From contig JAGVMA010000086.1 in assembly GCA_020054095.1 (NCBI GenBank), positions 1 through 57,019 of the forward strand: a stretch of 57,019 nucleotides of DNA. The letters are read 5' to 3'. The stretch is from Bacteroidia bacterium (GTDB taxonomy: Bacteria > Bacteroidota > Bacteroidia > JADZBD01). Position 1 is the stretch's first letter. Every line of letters starts with the position of its first letter. Under the pieces are notes generated by a model. That model saw nothing but the letters and a program-made list of their open reading frames with translations, was not told the origin of the DNA and did no database searches. This document shows, one piece after another, positions 43,573 to 52,104 of this stretch. The position numbers were made by a program, and so were the translations under genes.

Positions 43573-44253
43573 TTACTGTAAGACGAGCTTATTAAAATAA
43601 GCAGTATTTGTTCCTTCTACCACTTTGATAAAATAAATTCCCTTTGCAAAAGATGATATATCAAAGTCAACTTTCAAATTATTTTCTTTGATATTACTTT
43701 CTTCTTTTACTAATTTACCGTTTACATCGTAAAGCAATATACAAGTACCAACATTAATAGTAGTAAATTGAACCGAGATGTTACTACTCGTTGGATTTGG
43801 AAATACCTTTATATCAGTATTTTCAATTAGCGGAGTACTTTCTGGATTTAACAATCTGCAACCTGCAGTTGTTACTGTTACCTTCATCACATCTTGCTCT
43901 ATAATGGTTCCTTGGCAGGGTGCAGCTGGAACACATTGCCCATTACAGCCATCGAGACAGCAGGCACTTCCACATGTGTAGGTTATATACAATGTATAGT
44001 TAGTAGTAACCGTTGGGCAAACAGTAGGAGTGCAAGTTGTCATACCACCAGGAGCCCATGAATATGTGGCGCTGCTGCACATCGTGCCGTTTTTGCAGCT
44101 CGAAGTCCCAATAACCAAACAGTTTCCGGGACACAAACTTGTTTTATCAGGACCTGCATTTGCAGATGAAGCATTAACACACTGCGCACTAACTGTGCTA
44201 ATATTAGCCGCTATTAAGTAGAGTGAAAATGAGAGATGTGTTAGTATTTTCAC
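43573..44253 (-). CDS. Cysteine-rich secreted protein with T9SS sorting domain
   Basis: A 226-residue protein with a signal peptide (ends STVSAQC). The mature N-terminal half (about 25-140) carries around 16 cysteines, including CPGNC, TCGSACCLDGCNGQC and AAPCQG, inside a PKD/Ig-like frame (SSANAGPDKTSLCPG, YSWAPGG). The C-terminal 75 residues are a type A sorting domain (VFPNPTSSNISVQF, LYDVNGKLV, GIYFIKVVEG, KLVLQ). The disulfide-rich passenger is unusual for its size. It is upstream of, and codirectional with, the propeller protein gene. Confidence 0.82.
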   Translation of the reverse strand: MKILTHLSFSLYLIAANISTVSAQCVNASSANAGPDKTSLCPGNCLVIGTSSCKNGTMCSSATYSWAPGGMTTCTPTVCPTVTTNYTLYITYTCGSACCLDGCNGQCVPAAPCQGTIIEQDVMKVTVTTAGCRLLNPESTPLIENTDIKVFPNPTSSNISVQFTTINVGTCILLYDVNGKLVKEESNIKENNLKVDFDISSFAKGIYFIKVVEGTNTAYFNKLVLQ

Positions 44254-44341
44254 GTTGGATGGTTTTTATTGCCGTTCTAATGAATAAAAAGAATATGATA
44301 AATAAAAATATAGAATATTATCTTTTTGTGAAATAATATAA

Positions 44342-44409
44342 GTTGCCAACATCGGGAATTTGCTCTGCCCAAGAATCCAAACCCCCGATGTGCTAGTAAA
44401 AGCGGCAAC
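44342..44409. ncRNA. Structured element with two nested stems (candidate RNA or mobile palindrome)
   Basis: GTTGCC (44342-44347) pairs with GGCAAC (44404-44409), and inside it ACATCGGG (44349-44356) pairs with CCCGATGT (44384-44391) around a 27-base loop. The outer stem is bulged by 12 bases on one side. It lies in the 283-base gap 44254-44536, which holds no gene. It is GC-richer than its surroundings. It could be a small RNA, a leader element or a fold-back mobile repeat; strand and type are not known. Confidence 0.35.
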
Positions 44410-44490
44410 GAACAAAAGGAAACAGTTACTTTTCCTCGTATGCTTTATTGACGAACAGTTTTTCTATTGGTTGCTTTTAATTTATAAAAA

Positions 44491-44521
44491 GAAAACTTCC
44501 GACTTTTTGTCGGAGGTTTTT
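44491..44521 (-). terminator. Intrinsic terminator after the DUF6089 gene
   Basis: The stem CTTCCGAC / GTCGGAGG (one G-T pair) has a 5-base loop and flanking A and T runs. It lies 16 bases beyond the stop of the minus-strand gene ending at 44537. Confidence 0.85.
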
Positions 44522-44536
44522 AATGCAATTGTACTG

Positions 44537-45454
44537 TTAGAATTTAGCACGTATTTTCCGCTTTTTGTAGCGTTTCTTTTTAAAGTATTGTTTGTAACGC
44601 TTTTTAGCAAACTTACTGCGTCCTTTTATAACGTAGCTGTAGCTGAAGGTTGTGAAAATATAAGAGTCGTTATGAGTAGGGTCGCCACGTTTGCTGCCCG
44701 GTGCATAATTATTTGGATGCGGAATGCCATCCGTTAATGGATCATAACTTAATTCATCGTTACGGTTAGATAAATCTACTGCCAATGGGCTGCCTAATGA
44801 AGATGGGTCGGCATAAACAGTACTTATGTCATCTAAATAATCAGTAAAAGTGGTGCGCCAGCCAAGTTCCCAACCTATGCGGTGGTAGCGCTTAAAGGTG
44901 TAATACATTCCGGTTCCGGTAGGTATCACAAATTGAAATTTGCTGTATTTAACGCCTTCGGTTTGCAATGGTTGCAATTTAACTACCGAACCATTGTAGC
45001 GTGTTTTGGGGCTTTGGTATAATCCGCCCACGCCTGCAAAAACATAAAATCGTAAGTCGCTTTTATAGCGGTATCCTTTGCCCACATCCGAAACTTCATA
45101 AAAGAAAAACTGACCAACCGTAGATATTTCCCAAAGGTTATTGAAAAAACTCAAATTTCTTCCGTTACGACCAGGGTTGGTAGAAAGTTCATCTCTACCC
45201 GAAATACGACCATAGGTAATGGCCATTTTCACCGAAATATTAGGATGAAATTTATAACGCGCAAAGCCATCAAGCGCCCAGCGGGTTTGCGAAAATTTTA
45301 AATCGGCAACAAAATCTTTACGGGTTTCTTCTTCACCTCCTATATCTCCTAAGTAATTAGAAAAGCCGGCACTGCCGCCAAAATCCCATTTGAACTGACC
45401 AAATGTGAGAGCCGGAGCCAAAAGTAAAGCGTAAGCAAGTAGTTTTTTCTTCAT
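44537..45454 (-). CDS. DUF6089 outer-membrane barrel, PorG-like
   Basis: A protein of 305 residues when started at ATG 45454 (signal MKKKLLAYALLLAPALTFGQ). FKWDFGGSAGFSNYLGDIGG is the start of the DUF6089 family, and amphipathic strands with FYVFAGVGGLY and WELGWRTTFTDYLDDISTVY follow. PorG, a T9SS component, belongs to this family, but paralogues exist. The C-terminus is strongly basic (KKRYKQYFKKKRYKKRK) and extends past the barrel, which suggests contact with the periplasm or with nucleic acid, LPS or peptidoglycan. The longer start at 45502 would lie in the promoter. Confidence 0.82.
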   Translation of the reverse strand: MKKKLLAYALLLAPALTFGQFKWDFGGSAGFSNYLGDIGGEEETRKDFVADLKFSQTRWALDGFARYKFHPNISVKMAITYGRISGRDELSTNPGRNGRNLSFFNNLWEISTVGQFFFYEVSDVGKGYRYKSDLRFYVFAGVGGLYQSPKTRYNGSVVKLQPLQTEGVKYSKFQFVIPTGTGMYYTFKRYHRIGWELGWRTTFTDYLDDISTVYADPSSLGSPLAVDLSNRNDELSYDPLTDGIPHPNNYAPGSKRGDPTHNDSYIFTTFSYSYVIKGRSKFAKKRYKQYFKKKRYKKRKIRAKF

Positions 45455-45471
45455 GTTAATCTTAACCGAGC

Positions 45472-45502
45472 AAAAATATAAAAATTCAGTTAAAATGAGC
45501 AA
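45472..45502 (-). promoter_or_regulatory. Predicted promoter of the DUF6089 gene
   Basis: On the minus strand TTG (45502-45500) and TATTTTTG (45479-45472, exact TAnnTTTG) are 20 bases apart. The region is an imperfect palindrome and also holds the start of the divergent gene at 45495. Confidence 0.55.
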
Positions 45503-46490
45503 TTATTTACCCGATATTTTACAATCTTTGTCGAATAGCAAAATTAGTTGCGTGAACAGAATTACCAAGATTTTTGATATTAATTACCCAATTATACAGG
45601 CCGGAATGATTTGGTGCAGTGGTTGGGAACTTGCTTCTGCCGTGAGCAATGCCGGTGGGTTAGGAATAATTGGAAGTGGCAGTATGTACCCTGATGTGTT
45701 AGGCGAGCAAATAAGAAAATGCAAAGCAGCCACTAATAAACCTTTTGCCGTAAATGTGCCTTTGCTTTATCCTGATATAGATAAGCACATCAATATAATT
45801 ATTGAAGAAGGCGTAAAAATTGTTTTTACATCGGCTGGCAACCCTAAAACGTGGACGCCCATTTTAAAACAACACGGCATAAAAGTGGTGCACGTAATTG
45901 CCAATACAAAATTTGCGCTAAAGGCCGAAGAGGCAGGTGTGGATGCAATTGTTGCCGAAGGTTTTGAAGCAGGTGGGCACAACGGAAGAGAAGAAACAAC
46001 CACGCTCGTTCTTATTCCGATAATAAAAGCGGCAGTAAAAATTCCGGTGATAGCTGCCGGAGGAATTGCCAGCGGAAAACAAATGTTAGCTTGTTTTGCT
46101 TTGGGTGCCGATGCTGTGCAAATTGGCAGTCGTTTTGTTGCTACACCTGAATCATCTGCACATCAAAATTTTAAAAACAAAGTTATTGCTGCAGCCGAAG
46201 GCGATACATTGCTTACGCTGAAACAATTAGTGCCAGTGCGATTAATGAAAAATAAATTTTTTAACGATGTGTTGCATGCCGAAACTAATTGTGCTACGCC
46301 CGAACAGCTTACCAAACTACTTGGTCGAGGTCGTGCAAAAAAAGGAATGTTTGAAGGCGATATGGACGAAGGTGAGTTAGAAATAGGGCAGGTGAGTGCA
46401 TCTATAAATGCAATCATACCTGCTGCTGATGTGGTTGCTGAAATTTGGAATGAGTTTCTGTCCGAAAAAAATAAGTTACTAAATACATAG
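45495..46490 (+). CDS. Nitronate monooxygenase family flavoenzyme
   Basis: A 331-residue FMN TIM-barrel enzyme. IIQAGMIWCSGWELASAVSN, NKPFAVNVPLLYP, VAEGFEAGGHNGREE (catalytic His region) and AAGGIASGKQMLACFALGAD with VQIGSRF are the family motifs. It oxidises alkyl nitronates such as propionate-3-nitronate; the related FabK enoyl-ACP reductase is an alternative, since both share these motifs. The start is ATG 45495, because an upstream frame (45453) adds residues overlapping the divergent promoter. First gene of a three-gene operon. Confidence 0.85.
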   Translation: MSNYLPDILQSLSNSKISCVNRITKIFDINYPIIQAGMIWCSGWELASAVSNAGGLGIIGSGSMYPDVLGEQIRKCKAATNKPFAVNVPLLYPDIDKHINIIIEEGVKIVFTSAGNPKTWTPILKQHGIKVVHVIANTKFALKAEEAGVDAIVAEGFEAGGHNGREETTTLVLIPIIKAAVKIPVIAAGGIASGKQMLACFALGADAVQIGSRFVATPESSAHQNFKNKVIAAAEGDTLLTLKQLVPVRLMKNKFFNDVLHAETNCATPEQLTKLLGRGRAKKGMFEGDMDEGELEIGQVSASINAIIPAADVVAEIWNEFLSEKNKLLNT

Positions 46491-47735
46491 ATGATAAAAT
46501 TTGAAAAATTTAAATTAGAAAACGGACTCACGGTGATTTATCATCACGATAATTCTACACCATTAGTTTGTATGAATATTTTATACGATGTGGGCGCACG
46601 CGATGAAGATGAAAGCCGAACAGGTTTCGCACATTTGTTTGAGCACCTTATGTTTGGCGGCTCGTTAAATATTCCAAGTTACGATGAGCCGCTGCAGAGA
46701 GTGGGCGGAGAGAACAATGCGTTCACCACAAATGATATTACCAATTACTACTTAACCCTTCCGGCAGATAATATTGAAACTGCTTTTTGGTTAGAGAGTG
46801 ACAGAATGTTATCGCTCGCTTTCACCGATAAATCATTAGATGTGCAGCGTAATGTGGTGATTGAAGAATTTAAACAGCGCTACCTTAATCAGCCCTATGG
46901 TGATGTGTGGCTTTTGCTAAGGCCGCTTGCGTATAAAGTTCACCCTTATTTGTGGGACACCATTGGCAAAGAAATTTCGCACATTGCTGATGCAACGATG
47001 GAGGATGTAAAATCTTTTTTCATAAAACATTACCATCCTTCAAATGCAATTATGGTTTTAGCCGGAAATCTCTCGTTTGATAGAGCTAAACAGTTGTCCG
47101 ACAAATATTTTGCTCCAATTGCAGCAGGCAAAAAAATAAAAAGAAATTTGCCACAAGAACCAAAACAAAATGAAGCCAGAGCGTTATCAGTAGAGCGAGA
47201 TGTACCCGTATCTGCAATTTACAAAGCATATAAAATGTGCGGCCGTACCGATGCTAAATTTCACACTTGCGATTTAATGTCGGATATTTTATCGCGCGGA
47301 GATTCTTCGAGATTATATAATGAATTAGTGAAAAAACAAAAATTATTCTCCGATATTAATGCTTACCTAACTGCGGATTACGACCCCGGACTTTTTATTG
47401 TAACCGGCAAATTAGCCGATGGAATTAAAATGGAAGCTGCAGACAAAGCGATTGCCGATGAACTCCAAAAGTTAATTGATATAAAGGTGGAGGCAAATGA
47501 ATTGCAAAAAGTAAAAAACAAAGCCGAATCTACGCTTGAGTTTTCTGAAATGGGAATTATGAACAAGGCACTTAACTTGGCTATATCAGAACTTTTTGGC
47601 GATGCCGAAATGGTAAACCAAGAAGGAGAAAAGTACCAAGCCGTTACAGCAGAAAATATTCAAAAGATGGCAGCCGAAGTATTTAATGCCAACAATTGCT
47701 CCACGCTTTATTATCATGCAAAAGCAAAGGCATGA
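46491..47735 (+). CDS. M16-family zinc peptidase
   Basis: The 414-residue protein begins directly after the previous stop. The inverted zinc motif HxxEH is present (GFAHLFEHLMFGG, near residues 43-51), with the downstream Glu in NVVIEEFKQR. LPADNIETAFWLESDRM and YHPSNAIMVLAGNLS are typical of processing-peptidase-like M16 proteins. There is no signal peptide, so it is probably cytosolic or unconventional. Such enzymes often act as pairs of active and inactive subunits; only the active type is here. It overlaps ispE by ATGA. Confidence 0.9.
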   Translation: MIKFEKFKLENGLTVIYHHDNSTPLVCMNILYDVGARDEDESRTGFAHLFEHLMFGGSLNIPSYDEPLQRVGGENNAFTTNDITNYYLTLPADNIETAFWLESDRMLSLAFTDKSLDVQRNVVIEEFKQRYLNQPYGDVWLLLRPLAYKVHPYLWDTIGKEISHIADATMEDVKSFFIKHYHPSNAIMVLAGNLSFDRAKQLSDKYFAPIAAGKKIKRNLPQEPKQNEARALSVERDVPVSAIYKAYKMCGRTDAKFHTCDLMSDILSRGDSSRLYNELVKKQKLFSDINAYLTADYDPGLFIVTGKLADGIKMEAADKAIADELQKLIDIKVEANELQKVKNKAESTLEFSEMGIMNKALNLAISELFGDAEMVNQEGEKYQAVTAENIQKMAAEVFNANNCSTLYYHAKAKA

Positions 47736-48553
47736 TTGTTTTCCCAAACGCAAAAATTAATTTAGGACTGCGCGTTATAAATAAGCGCGCAGATGGATTT
47801 CATAATATTGAAAGTTTTTTTCTGCCTGTGAATTTATGCGATGTGCTTGAAGTAATTACTGCAAATGACGGAAAAACAGATTTTACAATCAGCGGCATTG
47901 TAATTAATGATGATGCAAAAAACAATTTGGTTTATAAAGCTTACTTGCTTCTTGCCGAACAGTATAAATTGCCGCCCGTTAAAATACATTTGCATAAAGT
48001 AATTCCCACCGGTGCCGGCTTGGGCGGAGGTTCGGCTGATGGTGCCTTTATGCTAAAATTGTTAAACCAAAAGTTTAAACTTTCAATAACTGATGAACAG
48101 TTGGAAAAATTTGCCATGCAGATGGGCAGCGATTGTGTTTTTTTTATCAAAAACAAAATTTCAATTGTTGAAGGAAGAGGTGATGTAGTAAATCCAATTG
48201 ATTTTGATTTTAAAAATTACAAAATTGTAATCGCGCATCCTTCTGTGCACATTTCCACGAAAAATGCTTATTCCGGTTTGAAGTTAAACGCTACTGATAC
48301 TGGCTGGAAAGAAAAAATACGTAAAGCATCTGTTCTCGAATGGAAAAATTTTGTTTTTAATGATTTTGAGCAAGCTGCCTTTGAGCAAAATATGACAATA
48401 GCCCATTTAAAAGAAAAATTTTATAAAATGGGAGCCAGATATGCTGCTATGACAGGTAGTGGTTCGGCAGTTTATGGTGTTTTTGAAAACGAGATTAATT
48501 TAAACCAATTACCAATAAATTATTTTACTTGGCAAGGCGATGTAATGCAGTAA
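47732..48553 (+). CDS. ispE: 4-diphosphocytidyl-2-C-methyl-D-erythritol kinase
   Basis: A 273-residue GHMP kinase of the MEP isoprenoid pathway. PNAKINLGLRVINKRADGFH is the N-terminal substrate motif, IPTGAGLGGGSADGAF the ATP loop (about 90-105) and AMTGSGSAVYGVF the C-terminal motif. I place the start at ATG 47732, overlapping the M16 stop (ATGA); an ORF extension to 47696 would lie inside the peptidase gene. It abuts the convergent dehydratase gene with no gap. Confidence 0.95.
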   Translation: MIVFPNAKINLGLRVINKRADGFHNIESFFLPVNLCDVLEVITANDGKTDFTISGIVINDDAKNNLVYKAYLLLAEQYKLPPVKIHLHKVIPTGAGLGGGSADGAFMLKLLNQKFKLSITDEQLEKFAMQMGSDCVFFIKNKISIVEGRGDVVNPIDFDFKNYKIVIAHPSVHISTKNAYSGLKLNATDTGWKEKIRKASVLEWKNFVFNDFEQAAFEQNMTIAHLKEKFYKMGARYAAMTGSGSAVYGVFENEINLNQLPINYFTWQGDVMQ

Positions 48554-50422
48554 TTACTTCTTGTCTAACTGCTCAAATTCGGAGTTGTTACTTAAAAATT
48601 CCGGAACCAAAAGTTTCATCCTGCTCACAATTTCTGTATTGTTTTGAGATTTAAAAAGGTCAATGATTGATGTAATTTCTTTTGATACCATTTCATAATC
48701 GTATTTTTTTACACTGGCAATCATTATCTGGTTATGATGTGTTGACAATGTTTTTTCTTTGTCAGCAAGCAGTTCTTCAAATAGTTTTTCGCCCGGTCGC
48801 AAACCGGTAAATACTATGCGAATGTCTTTTTCCAATTCCAGCCCCGAAAGTTTTATCATCTTTTTTGCTAAGTCAACTATTTTAACCGATTGCCCCATGT
48901 CGAAAATAAAAATTTCGCCACCATTGCCCATCGCACCCGCTTCTAAAACTAATTGACATGCTTCGGGTATGGTCATGAAAAAGCGAGTAATATCAGGATG
49001 AGTTATGGTAATCGGTCCACCTTTTTCTATCTGCTGCTTAAAGCGCGGTATTACCGAACCATTTGATCCCAATACATTTCCGAAACGGGTAGTAACAAAT
49101 TTGGTAGTAGTGGTTTTTCCCAAGGATTGAGTGTAAATTTCTGCAATTCGTTTACTTGCGCCCATCACATTAGTTGGATTCACTGCCTTATCTGTAGATA
49201 CCATCACAAATTTTTCCACCTTGTGCGCTACCGATAAATCAGCTATTGTTTTTGTGCCGAGTACATTTGTAAGTATCGCTTCGCTTGGATTGTTTTCCAT
49301 CATTGGCACATGCTTGTAAGCTGCTGCATGAAAAACTATGTGCGGATTAAATGTGCCGAACAAGTTTTGCATCCTTTCTTTGTTACGTATATCACCAATA
49401 ACAATTTCGTAAGCGGTATTGTTTTTTTGCTCTTTCATTTCCATCTCCATTTCATAAAGCGGAGATTCGGCTTGGTCGAGCAAAATTATTTTTTGTGGAT
49501 TAAAATTGGCAATTTGCCTCACCATTTCACTACCTATTGAGCCCGCTGCACCGGTAACTAAAACTGTTTTGTTTTTTAGTTGTTGGTTTATATTCTCTTT
49601 GTTCAACTTTATGGGATCGCGTTCAAGCAATTCTTCAATGTTTATTTTTTTTATTTGCTTAAAACTTAGTTCGCCATTTATCCAACTTGCTACAGGGGGC
49701 ACTGTTAAAACTTTTGTGTTATAGTTTAAGCAAATGTCAACTATCTCTTGCTTGCGTGCAGCGGATAAGTTTTGAACCGATATTACTACTTGCGCCACAT
49801 CTGTTGCGCCAAGCAATTCTTTCAATTTGTTAAATTGAAAAATGGTGGCGCCTTCTAATTTTTTTCCTGTTTTGCTCGTGTCGTCATCAATAAAAGCAAG
49901 TACTTTGTATTTTGTTCCGGCATCTCTGTCGAGCGTGCGCTTGGTAATTATACCCGACTCGCCCGCTCCAAAAATAATTACGTTACGTTTTTCGCGGGCA
50001 GGATTTACGTATTCGAAATAAATGGTTTTGAAAACTACACGTAAGCTTATCATCAAAAATGTAGTTGCCATAAACTCAATAATCACAATTGAGAATGGCA
50101 CATTAAATTTTTCGTCAATAAAGTAATATCTTATTGTATTAATAAGTATAATTGTTAAAGTAGCTATGCTATTGGTGATAAAGATACGCTGTGCATCTTT
50201 TGATGATGTGTAACGTACAATGCCGGCATAAATTTTTCCGATATAAAAACTAACTATTCGGCATACCGCAATGGTGGCTATAACCACATCAAGTAGTTCG
50301 ATTTCAACTGCGGGGATGGCAGCAAAATTAAAGCGAAGCAGATAAGCAAGGGCAACGGCAAACAGCGTGATAAGGACATCAATTAAAAAAATTATCCAGC
50401 GTGGTGTGTTACGTGCAAACAT
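48554..50422 (-). CDS. Membrane nucleotide-sugar 4,6-dehydratase (CapD/WbpM type)
   Basis: The 622-residue protein has four N-terminal membrane helices (about 10-130), a first Rossmann fold (IFGAGESGIITKR near 150) and a catalytic SDR domain (VTGAAGSIGSEMVRQ near 290, FHAAAYKHVPMMENNPSEA, VSTDKAVNPTNVMGASKR near 400). It converts UDP-GlcNAc-type sugars to 4-keto-6-deoxy sugars for capsule or O-antigen. The usual Tyr of the SDR triad is replaced by Met in MGASK, a known feature of WbpM/FlaA1-type enzymes. No glycan gene cluster is adjacent, so it probably serves a locus elsewhere or the ligase at 21983. Confidence 0.92.
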   Translation of the reverse strand: MFARNTPRWIIFLIDVLITLFAVALAYLLRFNFAAIPAVEIELLDVVIATIAVCRIVSFYIGKIYAGIVRYTSSKDAQRIFITNSIATLTIILINTIRYYFIDEKFNVPFSIVIIEFMATTFLMISLRVVFKTIYFEYVNPAREKRNVIIFGAGESGIITKRTLDRDAGTKYKVLAFIDDDTSKTGKKLEGATIFQFNKLKELLGATDVAQVVISVQNLSAARKQEIVDICLNYNTKVLTVPPVASWINGELSFKQIKKINIEELLERDPIKLNKENINQQLKNKTVLVTGAAGSIGSEMVRQIANFNPQKIILLDQAESPLYEMEMEMKEQKNNTAYEIVIGDIRNKERMQNLFGTFNPHIVFHAAAYKHVPMMENNPSEAILTNVLGTKTIADLSVAHKVEKFVMVSTDKAVNPTNVMGASKRIAEIYTQSLGKTTTTKFVTTRFGNVLGSNGSVIPRFKQQIEKGGPITITHPDITRFFMTIPEACQLVLEAGAMGNGGEIFIFDMGQSVKIVDLAKKMIKLSGLELEKDIRIVFTGLRPGEKLFEELLADKEKTLSTHHNQIMIASVKKYDYEMVSKEITSIIDLFKSQNNTEIVSRMKLLVPEFLSNNSEFEQLDKK

Positions 50423-50493
50423 TTTTACAAATATAGCACAATGGATGAAAGCAATAGAAATGCAAAATTGTTAAAGCAAATTTTAGAGTAATG

Positions 50494-51639
50494 CTAATAG
50501 GTGTCTTCTAAATCAAGCAAGTCTTCCACATCTTTATATTTCAAGTTTTTAACATCGGTTCCTTTTTTAGGGATGTTATTATTGCTTGGCCCATCATTAC
50601 TGTCTCCCGGATCAAATTGGTTATTTAGGTCAATTAAATCGTACATAGTGTAATTGTTGTAAATCTTTTTTGATTTTCCGAAACGGATAGTAATACCACC
50701 TGTAATAAAAAACGAGCTTTTTAAATCATCGCGATAAAAAGGTGAAAACGATTGGAATTTGTTTTCTCTGTTAAATTTTGTTGATGAAAATGCAACAGTA
50801 TTATTTGTTGTAATTCCGCTGCCAATTTTTAATGCAAAATTTTGATTGGGTGAAAATTCAATTGATATGCCCGAGTTGATTTCTCGTCTGCCAAAATGAA
50901 GTAGCGAATCGCGCCCGTTGTAAATGCTATCGCTATTAGCAAATGTATAAATGCCGCCAAGTGGTTTGGTGTAAGCGCTAAATGCAAAATTTTTCCCAAT
51001 CGGAAAATTTAGCGATATATTTCTGGGTAGCATCATGTTCAGATATATGCCATCTAAACGGCCTATTCTAAAGCCAATTATAGGGAGCGTAAATCTATCG
51101 CCAAGCAAAAAAGTTTTGGTTATACCCACGCGCCAACTGAATTTTTCGCTTACTGTGCGGTTAAAAATAAGTACCGATGCGTAGCGTTTTATTGGTTTGT
51201 ATTTCGATTCTTTATCTTGTGTGCGAAATGGAAAGGCATTAAAAAACCAAACATTTTTTTTGCCATTGTTATAGATTAATCGCAAGCCGGCACCCACTTT
51301 TATAAGTTGGTGAGTGGTAGCAATGCTGTCGAATTTGGGTGTTGCCGATTGGTAATTTCCAATAAGTAAGAGGTGTAAGTTTGAAATTACATTACTATCG
51401 AGATGATAATCTTTTGTGAAAAGCGGAACATAAAAACCAACATTTAATTCGGAAAAAGAATAGTTGCCATACCTGCCGTTTTTTGCTTCGCGTTTTGGTG
51501 AGTGATAGTAACTGCTATAAATGGTGGGTTTTATATAATGTTTTGGCGATTTTACTTTTGTGCTGTCTTTGCCCAATGCCAATGCACTTTGGCTTACCAA
51601 AGCAAATATGATTACACTAACTGTCTTTCGTATCAACAT
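50494..51639 (-). CDS. DUF6268 outer-membrane protein
   Basis: The 381-residue protein has a signal peptide (ends SQSALALG) and a barrel of about 12 strands (KPTIYSSYYHSPKREAK, RIGRLDGIYLNMMLPRN, FFITGGITIRFGKSKK). The C-terminal tail (about 325-381) is acidic, Asn/Asp-rich and ends DLLDLEDTY, so it may be exposed on one face. It matches the DUF6268 family of unknown function. It lies 9 bases downstream of the Spy-like gene and so belongs to the sigma-factor operon; its expression may be part of an envelope-stress response. Confidence 0.75.
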   Translation of the reverse strand: MLIRKTVSVIIFALVSQSALALGKDSTKVKSPKHYIKPTIYSSYYHSPKREAKNGRYGNYSFSELNVGFYVPLFTKDYHLDSNVISNLHLLLIGNYQSATPKFDSIATTHQLIKVGAGLRLIYNNGKKNVWFFNAFPFRTQDKESKYKPIKRYASVLIFNRTVSEKFSWRVGITKTFLLGDRFTLPIIGFRIGRLDGIYLNMMLPRNISLNFPIGKNFAFSAYTKPLGGIYTFANSDSIYNGRDSLLHFGRREINSGISIEFSPNQNFALKIGSGITTNNTVAFSSTKFNRENKFQSFSPFYRDDLKSSFFITGGITIRFGKSKKIYNNYTMYDLIDLNNQFDPGDSNDGPSNNNIPKKGTDVKNLKYKDVEDLLDLEDTY

Positions 51640-51648
51640 TTATTCGTT

Positions 51649-52098
51649 CTATTTTACACCTTTATCACCTTTGCCGTATTCTTCTAATATTTTCTTTTTA
51701 AAAGCTTCTTCGGCTTTATAATACATTGCCACTTTTTTCATGGGTAACACTTGCTTTAATTTTTTATGAAAATCTTTTTTCAAGTCTAATTCTTTTTGCT
51801 CATAAGCCAAATCATCTTCTAAAATTTGTTCTATCTCTTTATCCGTGAGTTGGTCTTCTTGCTTTGCATTTTTTCGGGCTTGCTGGCGAGCTTTTCTCAA
51901 ATCTTCGCGTTTTTGAATGTACTCGTTATACACGGGCCAAAAAACTTGTGCTTCTTTGGGCGTTAAGTTTAATTTCTCGGTTAAAAATGCAACATGCAAT
52001 GCTTCAATTTTTTCTTTTTTGGTGGGCTGCTGGGCAAGTGCGGCATGCGATGCCATCATCGCAATTAAAAAACTGATTATGTGTACTAAATTTTTCAT
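51649..52098 (-). CDS. Spy/CpxP-like periplasmic protein of a sigma-factor operon
   Basis: A 149-residue secreted protein (signal MKNLVHIISFLIAMMASHAA, ends LAQQ), all helical after cleavage. FLTEKLNLTPKEAQVFWPVY, then a long charged helix (QKREDLRKARQQARKNAK) and YYKAEEAFKKKILEEYG fit the LTxxQ/Spy-like fold often annotated sensor of ECF-type sigma factor. The ATG is 52098; a TTG two codons upstream is weaker. It probably chaperones or senses envelope proteins. Confidence 0.82.
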   Translation of the reverse strand: MKNLVHIISFLIAMMASHAALAQQPTKKEKIEALHVAFLTEKLNLTPKEAQVFWPVYNEYIQKREDLRKARQQARKNAKQEDQLTDKEIEQILEDDLAYEQKELDLKKDFHKKLKQVLPMKKVAMYYKAEEAFKKKILEEYGKGDKGVK

Positions 52099-52104
52099 CG
52101 TCAA

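Noticed and set aside
44342-44409. Integron attC site or tRNA
   Set aside because: The stem ends do not match the attC core GTTRRRY/RYYYAAC, and there is no anticodon arm, TPsiC loop or CCA-type acceptor.
45453-45502. Longer starts for both divergent genes, each reading MLILTE
   Set aside because: The shared reading comes from the imperfect palindrome of the promoter region; the signal peptide (45454) and the family start (45495) begin downstream.
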